DNA from: Lachnospiraceae bacterium
GTDB taxonomy: Bacteria > Bacillota > Clostridia > Lachnospirales > Lachnospiraceae
Direction of reading: 5' to 3'
Length of the DNA stretch: 64,000 nt
Assembly (NCBI GenBank): GCA_024691305.1
Contig: JAILNS010000036.1
Span: 124,001 to 188,000, forward strand
Numbering within the stretch: the stretch's first letter is position 1; each line of letters begins with the position of its first letter. The notes below the pieces were generated by a model. The model saw only the letters and a list, made by a program, of their open reading frames with translations, had not been told where the DNA came from and made no database searches. A program made the position numbers and the translations under genes. This document shows, one piece after another, positions 1 through 11,088 of the stretch.

Positions 1-89
1 AAATCCGGGACCATCTGTACTTCATAACCGCAGACCTCACAGATAAGGTGTCCTTCCTGCATTTCATTTCCGCATTCAGGGCACTTCAT
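1..89 (-). CDS. Partial CDS: zinc-ribbon protein, N-terminus only (MKCPECGNEMQEGHLICEVCGYEVQMVPDF...)
   Basis: Reverse complement of bases 1-89 reads in frame from ATG with two CxxC pairs (CPEC, CEVC); runs off the window start and is not in the ORF track. Confidence 0.7.
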   Translation of the reverse strand, partial: MKCPECGNEMQEGHLICEVCGYEVQMVPD

Positions 90-111
90 ATTATCTCCTC
101 GTCCAAAAAAA

Positions 112-945
112 CTACATATTAACCACGCAATTATACATAAGCATTGCTATGGTCATAGGGCCTACTCCACCGGGAACCGGGGTAATGTAGGAACATTTAT
201 CAAACACGTCATCGTAATCTACATCACCGCACAGCTTATTGTTTTCATTCCTGTGTATGCCCACATCGATCACAACGGCACCGTCTTTAACATATTCGGA
301 AGTTATCATCTTCGGCTTACCTACTGCAACTATAAGTATATCCGCACGTTTTGCAACAGACTTAAGATCTGCTGTCTTTGAATGTGCTATGGTCACTGTA
401 GCATTTTCCTGAAGCATCATAAGTGCCATCGGTTTACCTACTATATTGCTTCGTCCGATGACAACACATTCCTTACCGGTAATCTCTATATTGCTTCTCT
501 TAAGCAGTTCTATGATACCGGCGGGAGTACACGATCTGAAACCTTTTCGTCCGATACAAAGAGCACCTACGGAATTTACACTGAATCCGTCAACATCTTT
601 AGACGGATCGATAGTCATTATCACACGGTCCTCATTGATATGCGAAGGAAGGGGCAATTGTACCAATATACCGTTTACCGCTGTATCTGAATTGAGCCTT
701 TCTATCAGACCAATCAGTTCATCTTCCGTTGTTTCTTCGGGAAGTTCATAACTCTCCGATCTTATCCCGCAGTACTCACATGCTTTTTTCTTATTGCCGA
801 CATACACGGATGAAGCAGGATCCGTCCCCACCTGAATAACGGCAAGACATATTTCTATGCCCGCTTCTTTAAGTCTCGCAGTCTTGGCTTTAACCTCATC
901 CTTTATCTGCAATGATATAGCTTTTCCGTCTATGATATTTGCCAT
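112..945 (-). CDS. folD: Bifunctional methylenetetrahydrofolate dehydrogenase / methenyltetrahydrofolate cyclohydrolase; start likely MANIIDG (945), not 966
   Basis: Full-length FolD with VIGRSNIVGKPMALMML and TPVPGGVGPMTIAML motifs. Confidence 0.96.
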   Translation of the reverse strand: MANIIDGKAISLQIKDEVKAKTARLKEAGIEICLAVIQVGTDPASSVYVGNKKKACEYCGIRSESYELPEETTEDELIGLIERLNSDTAVNGILVQLPLPSHINEDRVIMTIDPSKDVDGFSVNSVGALCIGRKGFRSCTPAGIIELLKRSNIEITGKECVVIGRSNIVGKPMALMMLQENATVTIAHSKTADLKSVAKRADILIVAVGKPKMITSEYVKDGAVVIDVGIHRNENNKLCGDVDYDDVFDKCSYITPVPGGVGPMTIAMLMYNCVVNM

Positions 946-971
946 CCTGATTCTCCTTTGTATCAATCGTC

Positions 972-2642
972 CTAAAAAAGACCCGTTATCTTACCGTTTT
1001 CGTCAACATCTATCCTGAAAGCGGCCGGCGATTTGGGCAGTCCGGGCATCGTCATGACCGTGCCCGTAAGCACTACGATAAATCCGGCACCGGCTGAAAC
1101 ATACATTTCACGGACATTTATCTTAAACTTCTTCGGACATCCAAGTTTTGAAGCATCGTCCGAAAGCGAATACTGAGTCTTGGCCATACATACAGGCAAT
1201 TTCCCGAATCCGAGTTTTTCTAAGCTTTCCATCTGTTTAAGAGCGCTTGCGGAAAAATCAACGCCGTCTGCTCCATATATCTTGCAGGCTACAGACTCTA
1301 TCTTATCCCTTATCGGAGCTTCATCATCATATATCAGTCTGAATCTGCTTTCCTTGTTCTCAAGAGTATATAAAACCTTCTTGGCCAGTTCAATTCCGCC
1401 GTCTCCTCCGTGCTCCCATACGGTGGAAAGGGCAAATTCACAGTTTCTTTCCTCACAGAATTTTCTCACGAACTCCGTTTCCGCTTCCGTATCTGACACA
1501 AATGCATTCAGAGCTACTATAACCGGTACTCCGTACTGCTGTATGTTTTCTATATGTTTTTCCAGATTTGAAATACCGCTCTTTAAAGCATCCAGATCTT
1601 CCGTATTAAGGTTTTCTTTTGAGACACCGCCGTTATATTTAAGAGCTCTGACTGTAGCTACGATCACAGCAGCGTCAGGTTTAAGTCCGGCTTCCCTGCA
1701 TTTAATGTCGAAGAATTTCTCTGCACCTAAGTCTGCTCCGAAACCCGCTTCCGTGATACAGTAATCTGCCATCTTCAGTGCGGTTTTGGTTGCTCTTACA
1801 GAGTTACATCCATGTGCGATATTTGCAAAAGGTCCGCCATGAACGATCGCAGGTGTATGCTCGAGAGTCTGGATCAGATTGGGCTTGATCGCATCCTTTA
1901 AAAGCGCAGCCATAGAACCTACAGCCCCGATATCGGAAGCCGTGACCGGCTCTCCCGAAGTATTGTAAGCCACAACCATTCGTCCCAGTCTTTCTTTAAG
2001 GTCATTCATATCTTCCGCAAGGCATAAAACAGCCATGATCTCACTTGCTACGGTAATGACAAAATGATCTTCCCTGACATACCCATCGGACTTTGCGCCA
2101 AGTCCTACAACAACATTTCTCAAAACCCTGTCATTCATATCCAGACAGCGTTTCCATACAACATTTCTGGTATCAACATTCAGTGCATTCCCCTGCTGAA
2201 TATGGTTATCCAAAAGTGCCGCACAAAGATTATTTGCGGAAGTGATGGCATGAAAATCGCCCGTAAAATGTAGGTTTAAATCCTCCATAGGAACAACTTG
2301 TGCATATCCTCCGCCCGCTGCTCCGCCTTTTAAACCAAAACAGGGTCCCAAAGAAGGCTCTCTCAAGGCAATGATCGCCTTTTTTCCCATCTTTCCAAAT
2401 GCCTGTCCCAGACCTACCGTGGTTGTGGTCTTACCTTCCCCCGCCGGAGTGGGATTTATGGCCGTAACAAGTATGAGTTTTCCATTGTCATTGGAAGATA
2501 TTCTTTTAATATATTCGTCGGAAAGTTTAGCCTTGTATCTCCCGTATAACTCTATTTCATCCTCGGCGATCCCCAAAGTCTTAGCTATTTCGGATATGGG
2601 ATATAATTCTGCTTCCTGAGCTATCTCAATATCTGATTTCAT
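972..2642 (-). CDS. fhs: Formate--tetrahydrofolate ligase
   Basis: [24 protein letters not shown]-loop, [35 protein letters not shown]; adjacent to folD. Confidence 0.97.
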   Translation of the reverse strand: MKSDIEIAQEAELYPISEIAKTLGIAEDEIELYGRYKAKLSDEYIKRISSNDNGKLILVTAINPTPAGEGKTTTTVGLGQAFGKMGKKAIIALREPSLGPCFGLKGGAAGGGYAQVVPMEDLNLHFTGDFHAITSANNLCAALLDNHIQQGNALNVDTRNVVWKRCLDMNDRVLRNVVVGLGAKSDGYVREDHFVITVASEIMAVLCLAEDMNDLKERLGRMVVAYNTSGEPVTASDIGAVGSMAALLKDAIKPNLIQTLEHTPAIVHGGPFANIAHGCNSVRATKTALKMADYCITEAGFGADLGAEKFFDIKCREAGLKPDAAVIVATVRALKYNGGVSKENLNTEDLDALKSGISNLEKHIENIQQYGVPVIVALNAFVSDTEAETEFVRKFCEERNCEFALSTVWEHGGDGGIELAKKVLYTLENKESRFRLIYDDEAPIRDKIESVACKIYGADGVDFSASALKQMESLEKLGFGKLPVCMAKTQYSLSDDASKLGCPKKFKINVREMYVSAGAGFIVVLTGTVMTMPGLPKSPAAFRIDVDENGKITGLF

Positions 2643-2667
2643 ATCATTCTCCCTGTCTGATCACTGC

Positions 2668-5433
2668 TTACTGTATACCAAGTGAATTAAGAAGTTCCTC
2701 AAACTGAACCTCATTCATAAGTATCTCTCTGGGCTTTGTCCCCTGCTCTTCACCAACTACTCCGGTTTCGGCAAGCTGGTCCATTATACGGGCGGCACGG
2801 TTAAACCCTATCTTTAAAAGTCTTTGAAGTGCACCTATTGAAGCCTTTTCTTTATCTATTATGAATCTGCCGGCCTGAGCAAAATACTCATCATACTCAG
2901 AACCCGATGCATTACCTGTATTATCGGAGGAAGTTCCTGATGCAGCACCTATAGAATCAACCTGTTCACTTATATCTGCGCTTCCGCCCGGAACATAAGC
3001 AAGATCCTTAAAGAACGAAGTAACCTTATTTACATCCGAATCGGGCACATAAGCTCCCTGAACTCTCAGAGGTTTAGGAAGTCCCTGCGGATAAAAGAGC
3101 ATATCACCCTTGCCAAGTAACTTCTCTGCTCCGACCATATCAAGGATGGTTCTTGAATCAACACCCGAAGATACGGCAAAAGCAATACGGCTTGGCATAT
3201 TTGCCTTGATAAGGCCTGTTATTACATCCACGGAAGGACGCTGTGTAGCTATGACCAGATGTATTCCGCAGGCTCTTGCAAGCTGAGCCAGACGACATAT
3301 ACTTTCCTCCACCTCTCCCGGTGCTACCATCATCAGATCCGCAAGCTCATCAACTATTATAAGGATATGAGGCAGTTTCTCGGAGGGATCGGTGATCTGT
3401 GCATTATAGCCCTTAAGATCCCTGACAGAGGTCTCGGCAAACTTTGCATATCTGTCGGTCATCTCTTTTACAGCCCAGTGAAGTGCCCCGGCTGCTTTCT
3501 TTGGATCGGTGACAACAGGAAGGAGCAGATGAGGTATATCGTTATATACACTGAGTTCGACCACTTTAGGATCTATCATTATCAAACGAACATCTTCGGG
3601 TCTGCATTTATAAAGTATGCTCATTATGATCGTATTTATACATACGGATTTACCGGATCCGGTCGCACCTGCTATAAGCACATGGGGCATCTTGGCTATA
3701 TCATGAATAATTATCTGACCGCCGATATCCTTACCGACCGCAAAAGGCAGGGACGCTTTACTGTCCTTAAAGTTTTTGGACTCGATAAGCTCCCTGAATG
3801 CAACGGCTTCATTTTCTTTGTTGGGCACCTCTATCCCGACAGCAGATTTACCTGGAATAGGAGCCTCGATTCTTATATCTGTGGCAGCCAGAGCAAGTTT
3901 AAGATCATCGCTTAAGCCGACTATCTTGGAAACCTTAACGCCAAGTTCCGGTTGAAGTTCATATCGTGTAACTGCAGGGCCTCTGCTCACATCGGTGATC
4001 TTAGCCTTCACGCCGAAGGTCTCAAGTGTCATCGTAAGTCTCTCAGCTGTTTCTTTGAGTTCCTTTTCTCCGTTAGATCTTCCGGAAGACGATCCCGGTG
4101 TAAGAAGGGATATCGGAGGGAACTTATAACTGGTTGTTTGAGATGCTTTCTTTGGTACGGGTGCCGGTTTAGCCGAATTCTCCTCAGCAGATCCTTTTGT
4201 ACCTTCAGATACTGAAGTTGTTTTACGCGCAGCAGGTCTTACACCTGATCCTGTATGGCCTAAACTGTTCCCATATTCGGTAGTATATGACTCCTCAGGT
4301 GAATGGATTTCATGCACCGGTTCAGACTTTTGAGCCATTGATTCCAGATGATCATTTTCCGAACCGATATCATAGTTATAATCATATGAATCGACATCAT
4401 TTTCGTTTTCGGGAACTATCTCTCGTATTGCATCACTGCCTTCACCGGCGAGATTTTCATGCAAAGCGGCCGAACTACTGCGTTTTCTCTCAAACACATC
4501 TTCATCGGCAACCTTGATAAGGTGTTCATCTTTTCCACCCGGAACGTCATCTAATTCGGAATGGACGATTTCCTTTTCTATAGTGGTATTAAATGTTACC
4601 CCTTTACTCTTCTTATCCATTCGGAGAATCTGTTCGTTCTCTTTTTCTTCCGCACGCAGCTGCTTTTCAAGTTCGCGGGCATCATTTAACTCACGTTTTT
4701 TTGCAAGGCGTTCAGACCGTTGTTTTTGCTTTTCACGGATCAGTTCTTCTCTTTCAAGATTTCTTGACCGTCTGTCCTCCATACCTTCGTCATATATCAT
4801 CTGGCCCTGCTCTTTTAAACCTCTTATAAGAGACTTCCCTGCGATAATGACAACACAGATAATGACTGCAACGATCAAAAACAAAATGGTTCCGGTGCTT
4901 CCAAGCAGTTTTTCAAGATAGTAAGCAGGTATTGCACCTAAAACGCCACCGCCTTTTCTGTCGGCACTGCAACGTGAATATATTCCCGGAATATCGATCT
5001 GAAGATCGGTATTGATCGTACCGGTCGCCATATCGCACATAATCATAAATAAAAAGCATAATACACCAAAAGCGGTCAGTTTTCGACTGACAGTACGATT
5101 GCCCTTGTTGAATACGCTAAAAAGAACTATAAGAGCAGTTACAACCGGCAAGGCATAGGCGATAAATCCAAAAATACCGAACATTATGCCGCTGACGGTA
5201 TTTCCAAATAATCCAATGATCCCAAAATTGCATAAAAATAAAACTATGCATATTCCTATCGTAAGAAAGATCAAAAGATCGCCGTCAAATATACTTTCTT
5301 CCTCTACGGGAGCGCTCTTGGATGTGCGTGTTCCCGTTTTAGAGCCGTTTCCGGTCCTGCTTTTGGACTGTCCCGTCGGTCTTCCCGTATTCTTTTTTGT
5401 GGTCCCTGACCTTTTACCAGTGTTAGTTGTCAT
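2668..5433 (-). CDS. ftsK: DNA translocase FtsK/SpoIIIE
   Basis: N-terminal TM segments, Walker A (IAGATGSGKSVCINTII), ATQRPSVDVITGLIKANMPSRIAF, C-terminal gamma winged helix (ASIGALQRLLKIGFNRAARIMDQLAETGVV). Confidence 0.96.
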   Translation of the reverse strand: MTTNTGKRSGTTKKNTGRPTGQSKSRTGNGSKTGTRTSKSAPVEEESIFDGDLLIFLTIGICIVLFLCNFGIIGLFGNTVSGIMFGIFGFIAYALPVVTALIVLFSVFNKGNRTVSRKLTAFGVLCFLFMIMCDMATGTINTDLQIDIPGIYSRCSADRKGGGVLGAIPAYYLEKLLGSTGTILFLIVAVIICVVIIAGKSLIRGLKEQGQMIYDEGMEDRRSRNLEREELIREKQKQRSERLAKKRELNDARELEKQLRAEEKENEQILRMDKKSKGVTFNTTIEKEIVHSELDDVPGGKDEHLIKVADEDVFERKRSSSAALHENLAGEGSDAIREIVPENENDVDSYDYNYDIGSENDHLESMAQKSEPVHEIHSPEESYTTEYGNSLGHTGSGVRPAARKTTSVSEGTKGSAEENSAKPAPVPKKASQTTSYKFPPISLLTPGSSSGRSNGEKELKETAERLTMTLETFGVKAKITDVSRGPAVTRYELQPELGVKVSKIVGLSDDLKLALAATDIRIEAPIPGKSAVGIEVPNKENEAVAFRELIESKNFKDSKASLPFAVGKDIGGQIIIHDIAKMPHVLIAGATGSGKSVCINTIIMSILYKCRPEDVRLIMIDPKVVELSVYNDIPHLLLPVVTDPKKAAGALHWAVKEMTDRYAKFAETSVRDLKGYNAQITDPSEKLPHILIIVDELADLMMVAPGEVEESICRLAQLARACGIHLVIATQRPSVDVITGLIKANMPSRIAFAVSSGVDSRTILDMVGAEKLLGKGDMLFYPQGLPKPLRVQGAYVPDSDVNKVTSFFKDLAYVPGGSADISEQVDSIGAASGTSSDNTGNASGSEYDEYFAQAGRFIIDKEKASIGALQRLLKIGFNRAARIMDQLAETGVVGEEQGTKPREILMNEVQFEELLNSLGIQ

Positions 5434-7451
5434 ATATCAAAATCGTCATCGTCGGAATCGTTTACATCCCATTCCATATCTTCATCTTCATACGAATCTT
5501 CATCAAGATCTCTGTCAAAGTCGATAGTCTTTTGTTCTTTTTTGGGCGGTAACGGAAGCGGATTTGGTATCATTCCCGGAAGTTCATCAACCTGTTTGAG
5601 TTCTTCCGACTTTTCATCATTATCATCATCCGTTTCAGGTTCATATACTTCTTCAGTAACAAACCCTCCGCCTTCCACGACTACATCAAAGTCTTTATCT
5701 TTGGATGACAGAACAAGTTCGTCTTCTTCATCGTCAAATATATCTTCTGCATCATCGTCCAGAGCCTTGATACTTGCCCAAGAGATCGATTCCGGAAGAA
5801 CTTCTTCCTCTTCGGTTTTTGCCTGTAATTCTGTATTATCGGAGGTTAGCTGAGGTTTGATCTCTTCGAGTTCTTCATACTCGATACCATCACCTGCCTG
5901 ATCCTGACCTGATACAGTCTCATCTGTCATATCCATACCGGATGAGGTCTCATCTGTATTATCATCAGCCTTAGGCTTAACATCCGAAAGGGTCATATAC
6001 TCTATGCCATCATCATTATTATCGGATCTGCCTTCGACATCATTAGAAGGAGTAAGCAGCAAAGCTTCAACTGTTGATTGTTCATGTGCTCTTTTCCGGA
6101 CATCGTCTGCATTATCGTTATCTTCGTCTTCCTCGTCCTCATCTTCCTCTTCTTCGTCATCCGTTTCGGCAGGAAGATGAAACATCGCAGATATTCCTGC
6201 TCCGGCCAGAGCAGTATAGGCAATAAGCGGAAATGTGTTGTCATGCAAAAAACCGATACATGTCATCGGGGTTATCGCACATAATAACATGAGTATCCAA
6301 GGAAACTCGTATTCAACTCTGTTACGTCCGATGGTTCCCAAAATTGTCATCGCCGCAACACCGACCAAAATCATACATTGTATGAGACATGAAAGTCCTA
6401 AAGAAGCATCAACAAGAGAATATTCCGGTGCCTGTGTGGTAAGTGTTACTTTAAGCCATGTCTGAGCTGCAATATCTATACCATCAATATTAAATCCACC
6501 ATCCAGCCCGATACTGAGGGCAAATCCTATCACGATACATAAGAACATTATGATATACGGGATAAGATAATTGTGCTTATCCGGGTCGCCTATTTCATAC
6601 ATAAGTGCAAAAAACCACAGAACCAGCGCAAGGACCACGGTAAGGTCCATGTAGATCATATATCCTATCATGAGCCCTATTATTGCACCGATTATACCCT
6701 TGAACACTCCGCCGTTCATCTTTAAGAAACAGCTTATGAGAAAAAGAGAAAAAACGACTAAAAGTGCCACGAAACAGCCCGGACTTGAAGTAAATATCTT
6801 GGTAGTATACAGCGGTGAAAAGCCCAGAAACAAAACGGTCACCAGACCGGAGGTATAATTAACCAATCTGTTAAAAACAAAGAATGCAAGCATAATAGTG
6901 ATTATCTGGATCACTATCTGAAGCATCAAAACGGAGACCACCCTGTCGCCAAGAAACCTCATGATAAAACTGAGTATCATTATGTATGCATATGTGGCAC
7001 CATGAACACCCAGATCTCCTATTCCGGATTCTTCGTTAAACAGACCGACAGCAGCATCAAAACACTCGGATTCGGAAAGAACTACAGCTCCGGATGATAT
7101 AAGAATATAGCCTCTGTACAGAATCACCAGTATAAATGCAACACAGGTCAGAAGGATCTTTACAAGTCCTATCGTGGATGCCTTGACAGCAATATTTCGT
7201 GCAATAACACGATACAAAAGCCGTCCCACAAAAAAAGTGATCGAGCAGATTCCAAGATAGATGACTATCCATGCAAGCAAACCTATGTCGAGTGCCTGAT
7301 AGGACACTCCGGTAAGTCTGGCAAGATACCCATCTCCGGAAAAAAGGAAATCGACCCCGTAAAGGAATGCATACTGGGCACCCATTACAATGATGACCAG
7401 CATTGCAATTATCCAGATAAAATTTGTAATAAGCTTCCTTCTAAAAAGCAT
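5430..7451 (-). CDS. Polytopic membrane protein (glycosyltransferase-39-like topology) with a long acidic C-terminal cytoplasmic tail
   Basis: About 12 hydrophobic segments followed by about 240 aa of D/E-rich sequence; 4-bp overlap with ftsK. Confidence 0.7.
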   Translation of the reverse strand: MLFRRKLITNFIWIIAMLVIIVMGAQYAFLYGVDFLFSGDGYLARLTGVSYQALDIGLLAWIVIYLGICSITFFVGRLLYRVIARNIAVKASTIGLVKILLTCVAFILVILYRGYILISSGAVVLSESECFDAAVGLFNEESGIGDLGVHGATYAYIMILSFIMRFLGDRVVSVLMLQIVIQIITIMLAFFVFNRLVNYTSGLVTVLFLGFSPLYTTKIFTSSPGCFVALLVVFSLFLISCFLKMNGGVFKGIIGAIIGLMIGYMIYMDLTVVLALVLWFFALMYEIGDPDKHNYLIPYIIMFLCIVIGFALSIGLDGGFNIDGIDIAAQTWLKVTLTTQAPEYSLVDASLGLSCLIQCMILVGVAAMTILGTIGRNRVEYEFPWILMLLCAITPMTCIGFLHDNTFPLIAYTALAGAGISAMFHLPAETDDEEEEDEDEEDEDNDNADDVRKRAHEQSTVEALLLTPSNDVEGRSDNNDDGIEYMTLSDVKPKADDNTDETSSGMDMTDETVSGQDQAGDGIEYEELEEIKPQLTSDNTELQAKTEEEEVLPESISWASIKALDDDAEDIFDDEEDELVLSSKDKDFDVVVEGGGFVTEEVYEPETDDDNDEKSEELKQVDELPGMIPNPLPLPPKKEQKTIDFDRDLDEDSYEDEDMEWDVNDSDDDDFDI

Positions 7452-7456
7452 TGTTT

Positions 7457-8185
7457 TTATTCATCCCAGTTGTGATATACAGCCTGTACATCATCATCTT
7501 CATCAAGCAAGTCAAGTATACGCTGAAGGTTCTTTATCGCGTCTTCATCGGTAAGAGTTACATAATTTTGAGGGATCATTGTGACTTCGGCGCTTACAAC
7601 AGCGATCTTTTCCTTCTCAAGAGCGTTCACTACATCGGTAAATGCATCTGGATCCGTAAGTATCTCGTAACTGTCCTCTTCTTCGGTGAAATCATCTGCT
7701 CCCGCATCAAGAGCGATCATCATAAGATCATCGGGTTCGAGATCACACTCTTCACGGTCGATTATGATCTGTCCCTTTTTATCGAACATAAAAGAAACGC
7801 AACCCGGTGTTCCTACATTACCGTTTCCTTTTGTAAATGCACTTCTTACGTTTGCGGCTGTACGATTGATATTATCCGTAAGCGCATCGACTATTATTGC
7901 AATACCGTTCGGGCCGTATCCCTCATATGTCATATATTTGTAATCTGCTCCGCCGTTTTCACCCGCAGCCTTTTTGATGCCCCTCTCGATGGTATCATTG
8001 GGTACATTGTTTGCCTTGGCCTTGGCTATTACCTGAGCAAGCTTGAAATTATTGGAAGGATCGGGTCCGCCTTCTTTTACGGCAACTGCGATCTCACGTC
8101 CGATAATGGTAAAAATCTTACCTTTTGCCGCATCATTCTTTTCTTTTTTGTGTTTAATGTTTGCAAATTTTGAATGTCCTGACAT
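7457..8185 (-). CDS. yebC: YebC/PmpR (TACO1) family protein
   Basis: MSGHSKFANIKHKKEKNDAAKGKIFTIIGREI; GYGPNGIAIIVDALTDNINRTAANVRSAFTKGNGN. Confidence 0.96.
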   Translation of the reverse strand: MSGHSKFANIKHKKEKNDAAKGKIFTIIGREIAVAVKEGGPDPSNNFKLAQVIAKAKANNVPNDTIERGIKKAAGENGGADYKYMTYEGYGPNGIAIIVDALTDNINRTAANVRSAFTKGNGNVGTPGCVSFMFDKKGQIIIDREECDLEPDDLMMIALDAGADDFTEEEDSYEILTDPDAFTDVVNALEKEKIAVVSAEVTMIPQNYVTLTDEDAIKNLQRILDLLDEDDDVQAVYHNWDE

Positions 8186-8260
8186 AAATTACTCCTTATC
8201 TCCAAAACGGGCATACCCGCAAAAATGGCATTTTACATTAAATCATAACAATTTATTTTA

Positions 8261-9463
8261 TCATTTTATACTTATTCTATCAAGGATTATATCCCTGACC
8301 TCACCATCTGAAATATATACTCTGGGTACTCTTTTTCCTATATTGCACGCCGTTTCGTAGTTAAACCTGCCGGATACCGTTCCAATTTCTTCCATGGTAA
8401 TACATTCATCTGCATCTTTACCGATAAGAGTCACCATATCCCCCTTTTTTACGTCCGGAATATCGCTGACATCTATCATAAACTGGTCCATGCATACTCT
8501 TCCGCATATAGGAACACGTTTGCCTTTTACGATAACCTCTCCCTTGCCGGAAAGAAGCCTGGGATATCCGTCACCGTATCCAAGAGGGACTGTCGCTATG
8601 ATCCTCTTGTCAGGCGCAACATAGGTTCCGCCATAACTTATCTGTGTTCCGGGTTCAACTTCTTTGATATAAACTATATGACTTCTAAGACTCATGACAG
8701 GCCGAATGTCAACGATATCATGTACAACCTCATCGGAGGGCCATAAGCCGTACAGTGTGATACCTGCCCTTACCATATCCATATTGGCTTCCGAAAGTTC
8801 TATTATACCCGCTGAATTCGAACAATGTCTTAAAGGAATGCATACACCCGTTTCCTTTTGTAACCTTTCGGTAAACGACTTAAATACGGAAAGTTGCTTA
8901 AGAGCAAATTTTTTATCCTTTTCATCTGCCCTTGCAAAGTGTGTAAATATGCCTTCCGCTTCCAAGTTCGGATCATCTATGATCTTTTTTACAAACTCAA
9001 GACCTGATTCATCCGGCTTAATCCCTATACGGCTCATTCCGGTATCGACCTTGATATGAACGTAAGCTTTCTTACCCTGCTTTTTTGCCGTCTCAGAGAG
9101 TTTTTGGATCATCTCTTCTTCAAAAACCGCAGGTCTTATATCCAGTCTGACCAGATCGTCGTATGAATAATCAAAAGTATATCCCAGGATCAAAACAGGT
9201 TTATTTATTCCATGATCTCTCAGATCATAGGCTTCCTCGGGACACGCTACCGCATAACCCCATATACGTTCATCGTCATCATACAGTTTTGCGATCGGTA
9301 CCGCTCCGTGACCGTATCCGTCAGTTTTTATCACAAGTACCATTTTTGTACCCTGTGCGATATTGGAAAACATGGAATCCACATTATATCTGACGGCATC
9401 AAGATCTATAAGTGCATATCCTCTCTTTATCTGATCATATTCTTCCGGTTTCATTGAAAGCAT
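8261..9463 (-). CDS. alr: Alanine racemase
   Basis: PLP-lysine region MVLVIKTDGYGHGA; VPLGYGDGYPRLLS; GRVCMDQFMIDVSD. Confidence 0.95.
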   Translation of the reverse strand: MLSMKPEEYDQIKRGYALIDLDAVRYNVDSMFSNIAQGTKMVLVIKTDGYGHGAVPIAKLYDDDERIWGYAVACPEEAYDLRDHGINKPVLILGYTFDYSYDDLVRLDIRPAVFEEEMIQKLSETAKKQGKKAYVHIKVDTGMSRIGIKPDESGLEFVKKIIDDPNLEAEGIFTHFARADEKDKKFALKQLSVFKSFTERLQKETGVCIPLRHCSNSAGIIELSEANMDMVRAGITLYGLWPSDEVVHDIVDIRPVMSLRSHIVYIKEVEPGTQISYGGTYVAPDKRIIATVPLGYGDGYPRLLSGKGEVIVKGKRVPICGRVCMDQFMIDVSDIPDVKKGDMVTLIGKDADECITMEEIGTVSGRFNYETACNIGKRVPRVYISDGEVRDIILDRISIK

Positions 9464-9513
9464 CTCCTAACCTATATCTTATATATAAAAATCATACCCA
9501 TAAGATCTTTATA

Positions 9514-11088
9514 CTAGATCACTCCGGGTATAGAATCTATAATATCGGATGCGCTCATACTCACGTTTCCGCATCTGCTCGCCGCATCATCTCCCGCAAG
9601 TCCGTGCAGATATGCAGCGTAAGCAGCTGCCTTATGGGAATCCTGCATCTGAACCATCAATACGGCACACATTCCGGAAAGTACATCCCCACTGCCTGCC
9701 GTTGCCATCCCCTCATTACCGGTGGAATTAACATATATATCACTATCGCTGTGTGATGCGATAAGACTTCTTGCATCTTTACATATGATCGTGAGCCTGT
9801 ACCTGTCGGCAACGGTTTTTATTTCTTGTACCACCCGTTCTTTGGCATCTGATACGGATTTACCGGTAAAGTATGCATATTCACCCATATGTGGGGTAAT
9901 GATGACTGTTCGTTTTTCATTTTCAGCCAGTTTCTTTAGATATGACCCGTTGTCTGCTATTATTCTGATCGCATCCGCATCGATAAGAAGAGGTATCCCG
10001 GTATCATACAGAACAGACCTCACAAGAACCTCCGCGGACTCATCAAGTCCTATACCCGGACCTATAAGAATGCCATCCGCCCATTTATATGCTTCATTTA
10101 AGGAATCCACAATATCGTCAGGTTCCTCATAGAACAAATACATAGCCTCCGGCAGGGCAGTTTCGAGTGCAACACGGTTATTAACATGCGTTATTACCCT
10201 GACCATACCTATTCCCATGGAAAAAGCTGCTTTTGCGGCCATATAAGCAGCGCCGTATACATCCTCACTTCCGGCAATAACGAGTAGCTTACCGTATGTT
10301 CCTTTGTTTGCAGATCCTACTCTGTTGGGCCAGTCTATATCATTCCTGTCCGTTATCCTTTTATGAGCAGGTCTCTCCCCTGTTATGCTAAACTCATCGA
10401 TACCCATATCGATAAGTATCACATCACCGGCTTTTGCTGCTCCGGGATAAGTCACAAGACCGACCTTATTAAATCCGAATGTAATGGTAACATCAGCATT
10501 TATACATGGATATGAATACCCTCCTCCATCAGCCGGAAGGCCTGACGGAATATCCAGTGCATATACATATGAGCCGCTCGTATTGACCATTTCCGTAATC
10601 TTTAAGTACGCACCCGAAAGAGGACGCGACAGGCCTATGCCAAACAATGCATCTATAACTATATCCGACCTGTCTGTATGCTCTTTTAAATGCTCCGCAG
10701 CCTCATCTGCAGTTAAATAAATGATCGCTAAACCGTAATTTATGAGAATATCCTGTTCAAGAAGATTGGAACGTGTACTTTTATGTCTGTCCCCGATCAT
10801 AATAACGCTCACGTCCACATGCTTCTGGTACAGGAGTCTTGCCAGGGCCAGACCATCACCGCCATTATTTCCAAAACCGCATAGTACGGTAACTGAAGAT
10901 CCAGGCAGGTCTTCACTCACTAAACGGTTGTATATATATTCAAATGCACCATATGCAGCCCTTTCCATAAGGACTATATCGGGAACTCCGAGACCCTCAA
11001 TGGTATAGGTATCATATCTGCGCATTTCTTCTGATGTGACCAGAAATTCCATAGTATCCCTTTCACAAATCTTTATACCGGTTTTCAA
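9514..11088 (-). CDS. nnr: Bifunctional NAD(P)H-hydrate epimerase / ADP-dependent NAD(P)H-hydrate dehydratase
   Basis: YjeF_N (VTVLCGFGNNGGDGLALARLL) fused to YjeF_C carbohydrate-kinase fold (GTYGKLLVIAGSEDVYGAAYMAAKAA; GNEGMATAGSGDVLSGMCA). Confidence 0.95.
   Translation of the reverse strand: MKTGIKICERDTMEFLVTSEEMRRYDTYTIEGLGVPDIVLMERAAYGAFEYIYNRLVSEDLPGSSVTVLCGFGNNGGDGLALARLLYQKHVDVSVIMIGDRHKSTRSNLLEQDILINYGLAIIYLTADEAAEHLKEHTDRSDIVIDALFGIGLSRPLSGAYLKITEMVNTSGSYVYALDIPSGLPADGGGYSYPCINADVTITFGFNKVGLVTYPGAAKAGDVILIDMGIDEFSITGERPAHKRITDRNDIDWPNRVGSANKGTYGKLLVIAGSEDVYGAAYMAAKAAFSMGIGMVRVITHVNNRVALETALPEAMYLFYEEPDDIVDSLNEAYKWADGILIGPGIGLDESAEVLVRSVLYDTGIPLLIDADAIRIIADNGSYLKKLAENEKRTVIITPHMGEYAYFTGKSVSDAKERVVQEIKTVADRYRLTIICKDARSLIASHSDSDIYVNSTGNEGMATAGSGDVLSGMCAVLMVQMQDSHKAAAYAAYLHGLAGDDAASRCGNVSMSASDIIDSIPGVI

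Noticed and set aside
1180-1764. 194-aa plus-strand ORF opposite fhs
   Set aside because: Antisense to a highly conserved enzyme; no recognisable motif.
3259-3915. 218-aa plus-strand ORF opposite ftsK
   Set aside because: Antisense shadow of the FtsK motor domain.
7451-8173. 240-aa plus-strand ORF opposite yebC
   Set aside because: Fully antisense to a confident YebC gene; Cys/Tyr/Ile-rich translation with no domain, typical of a shadow ORF.
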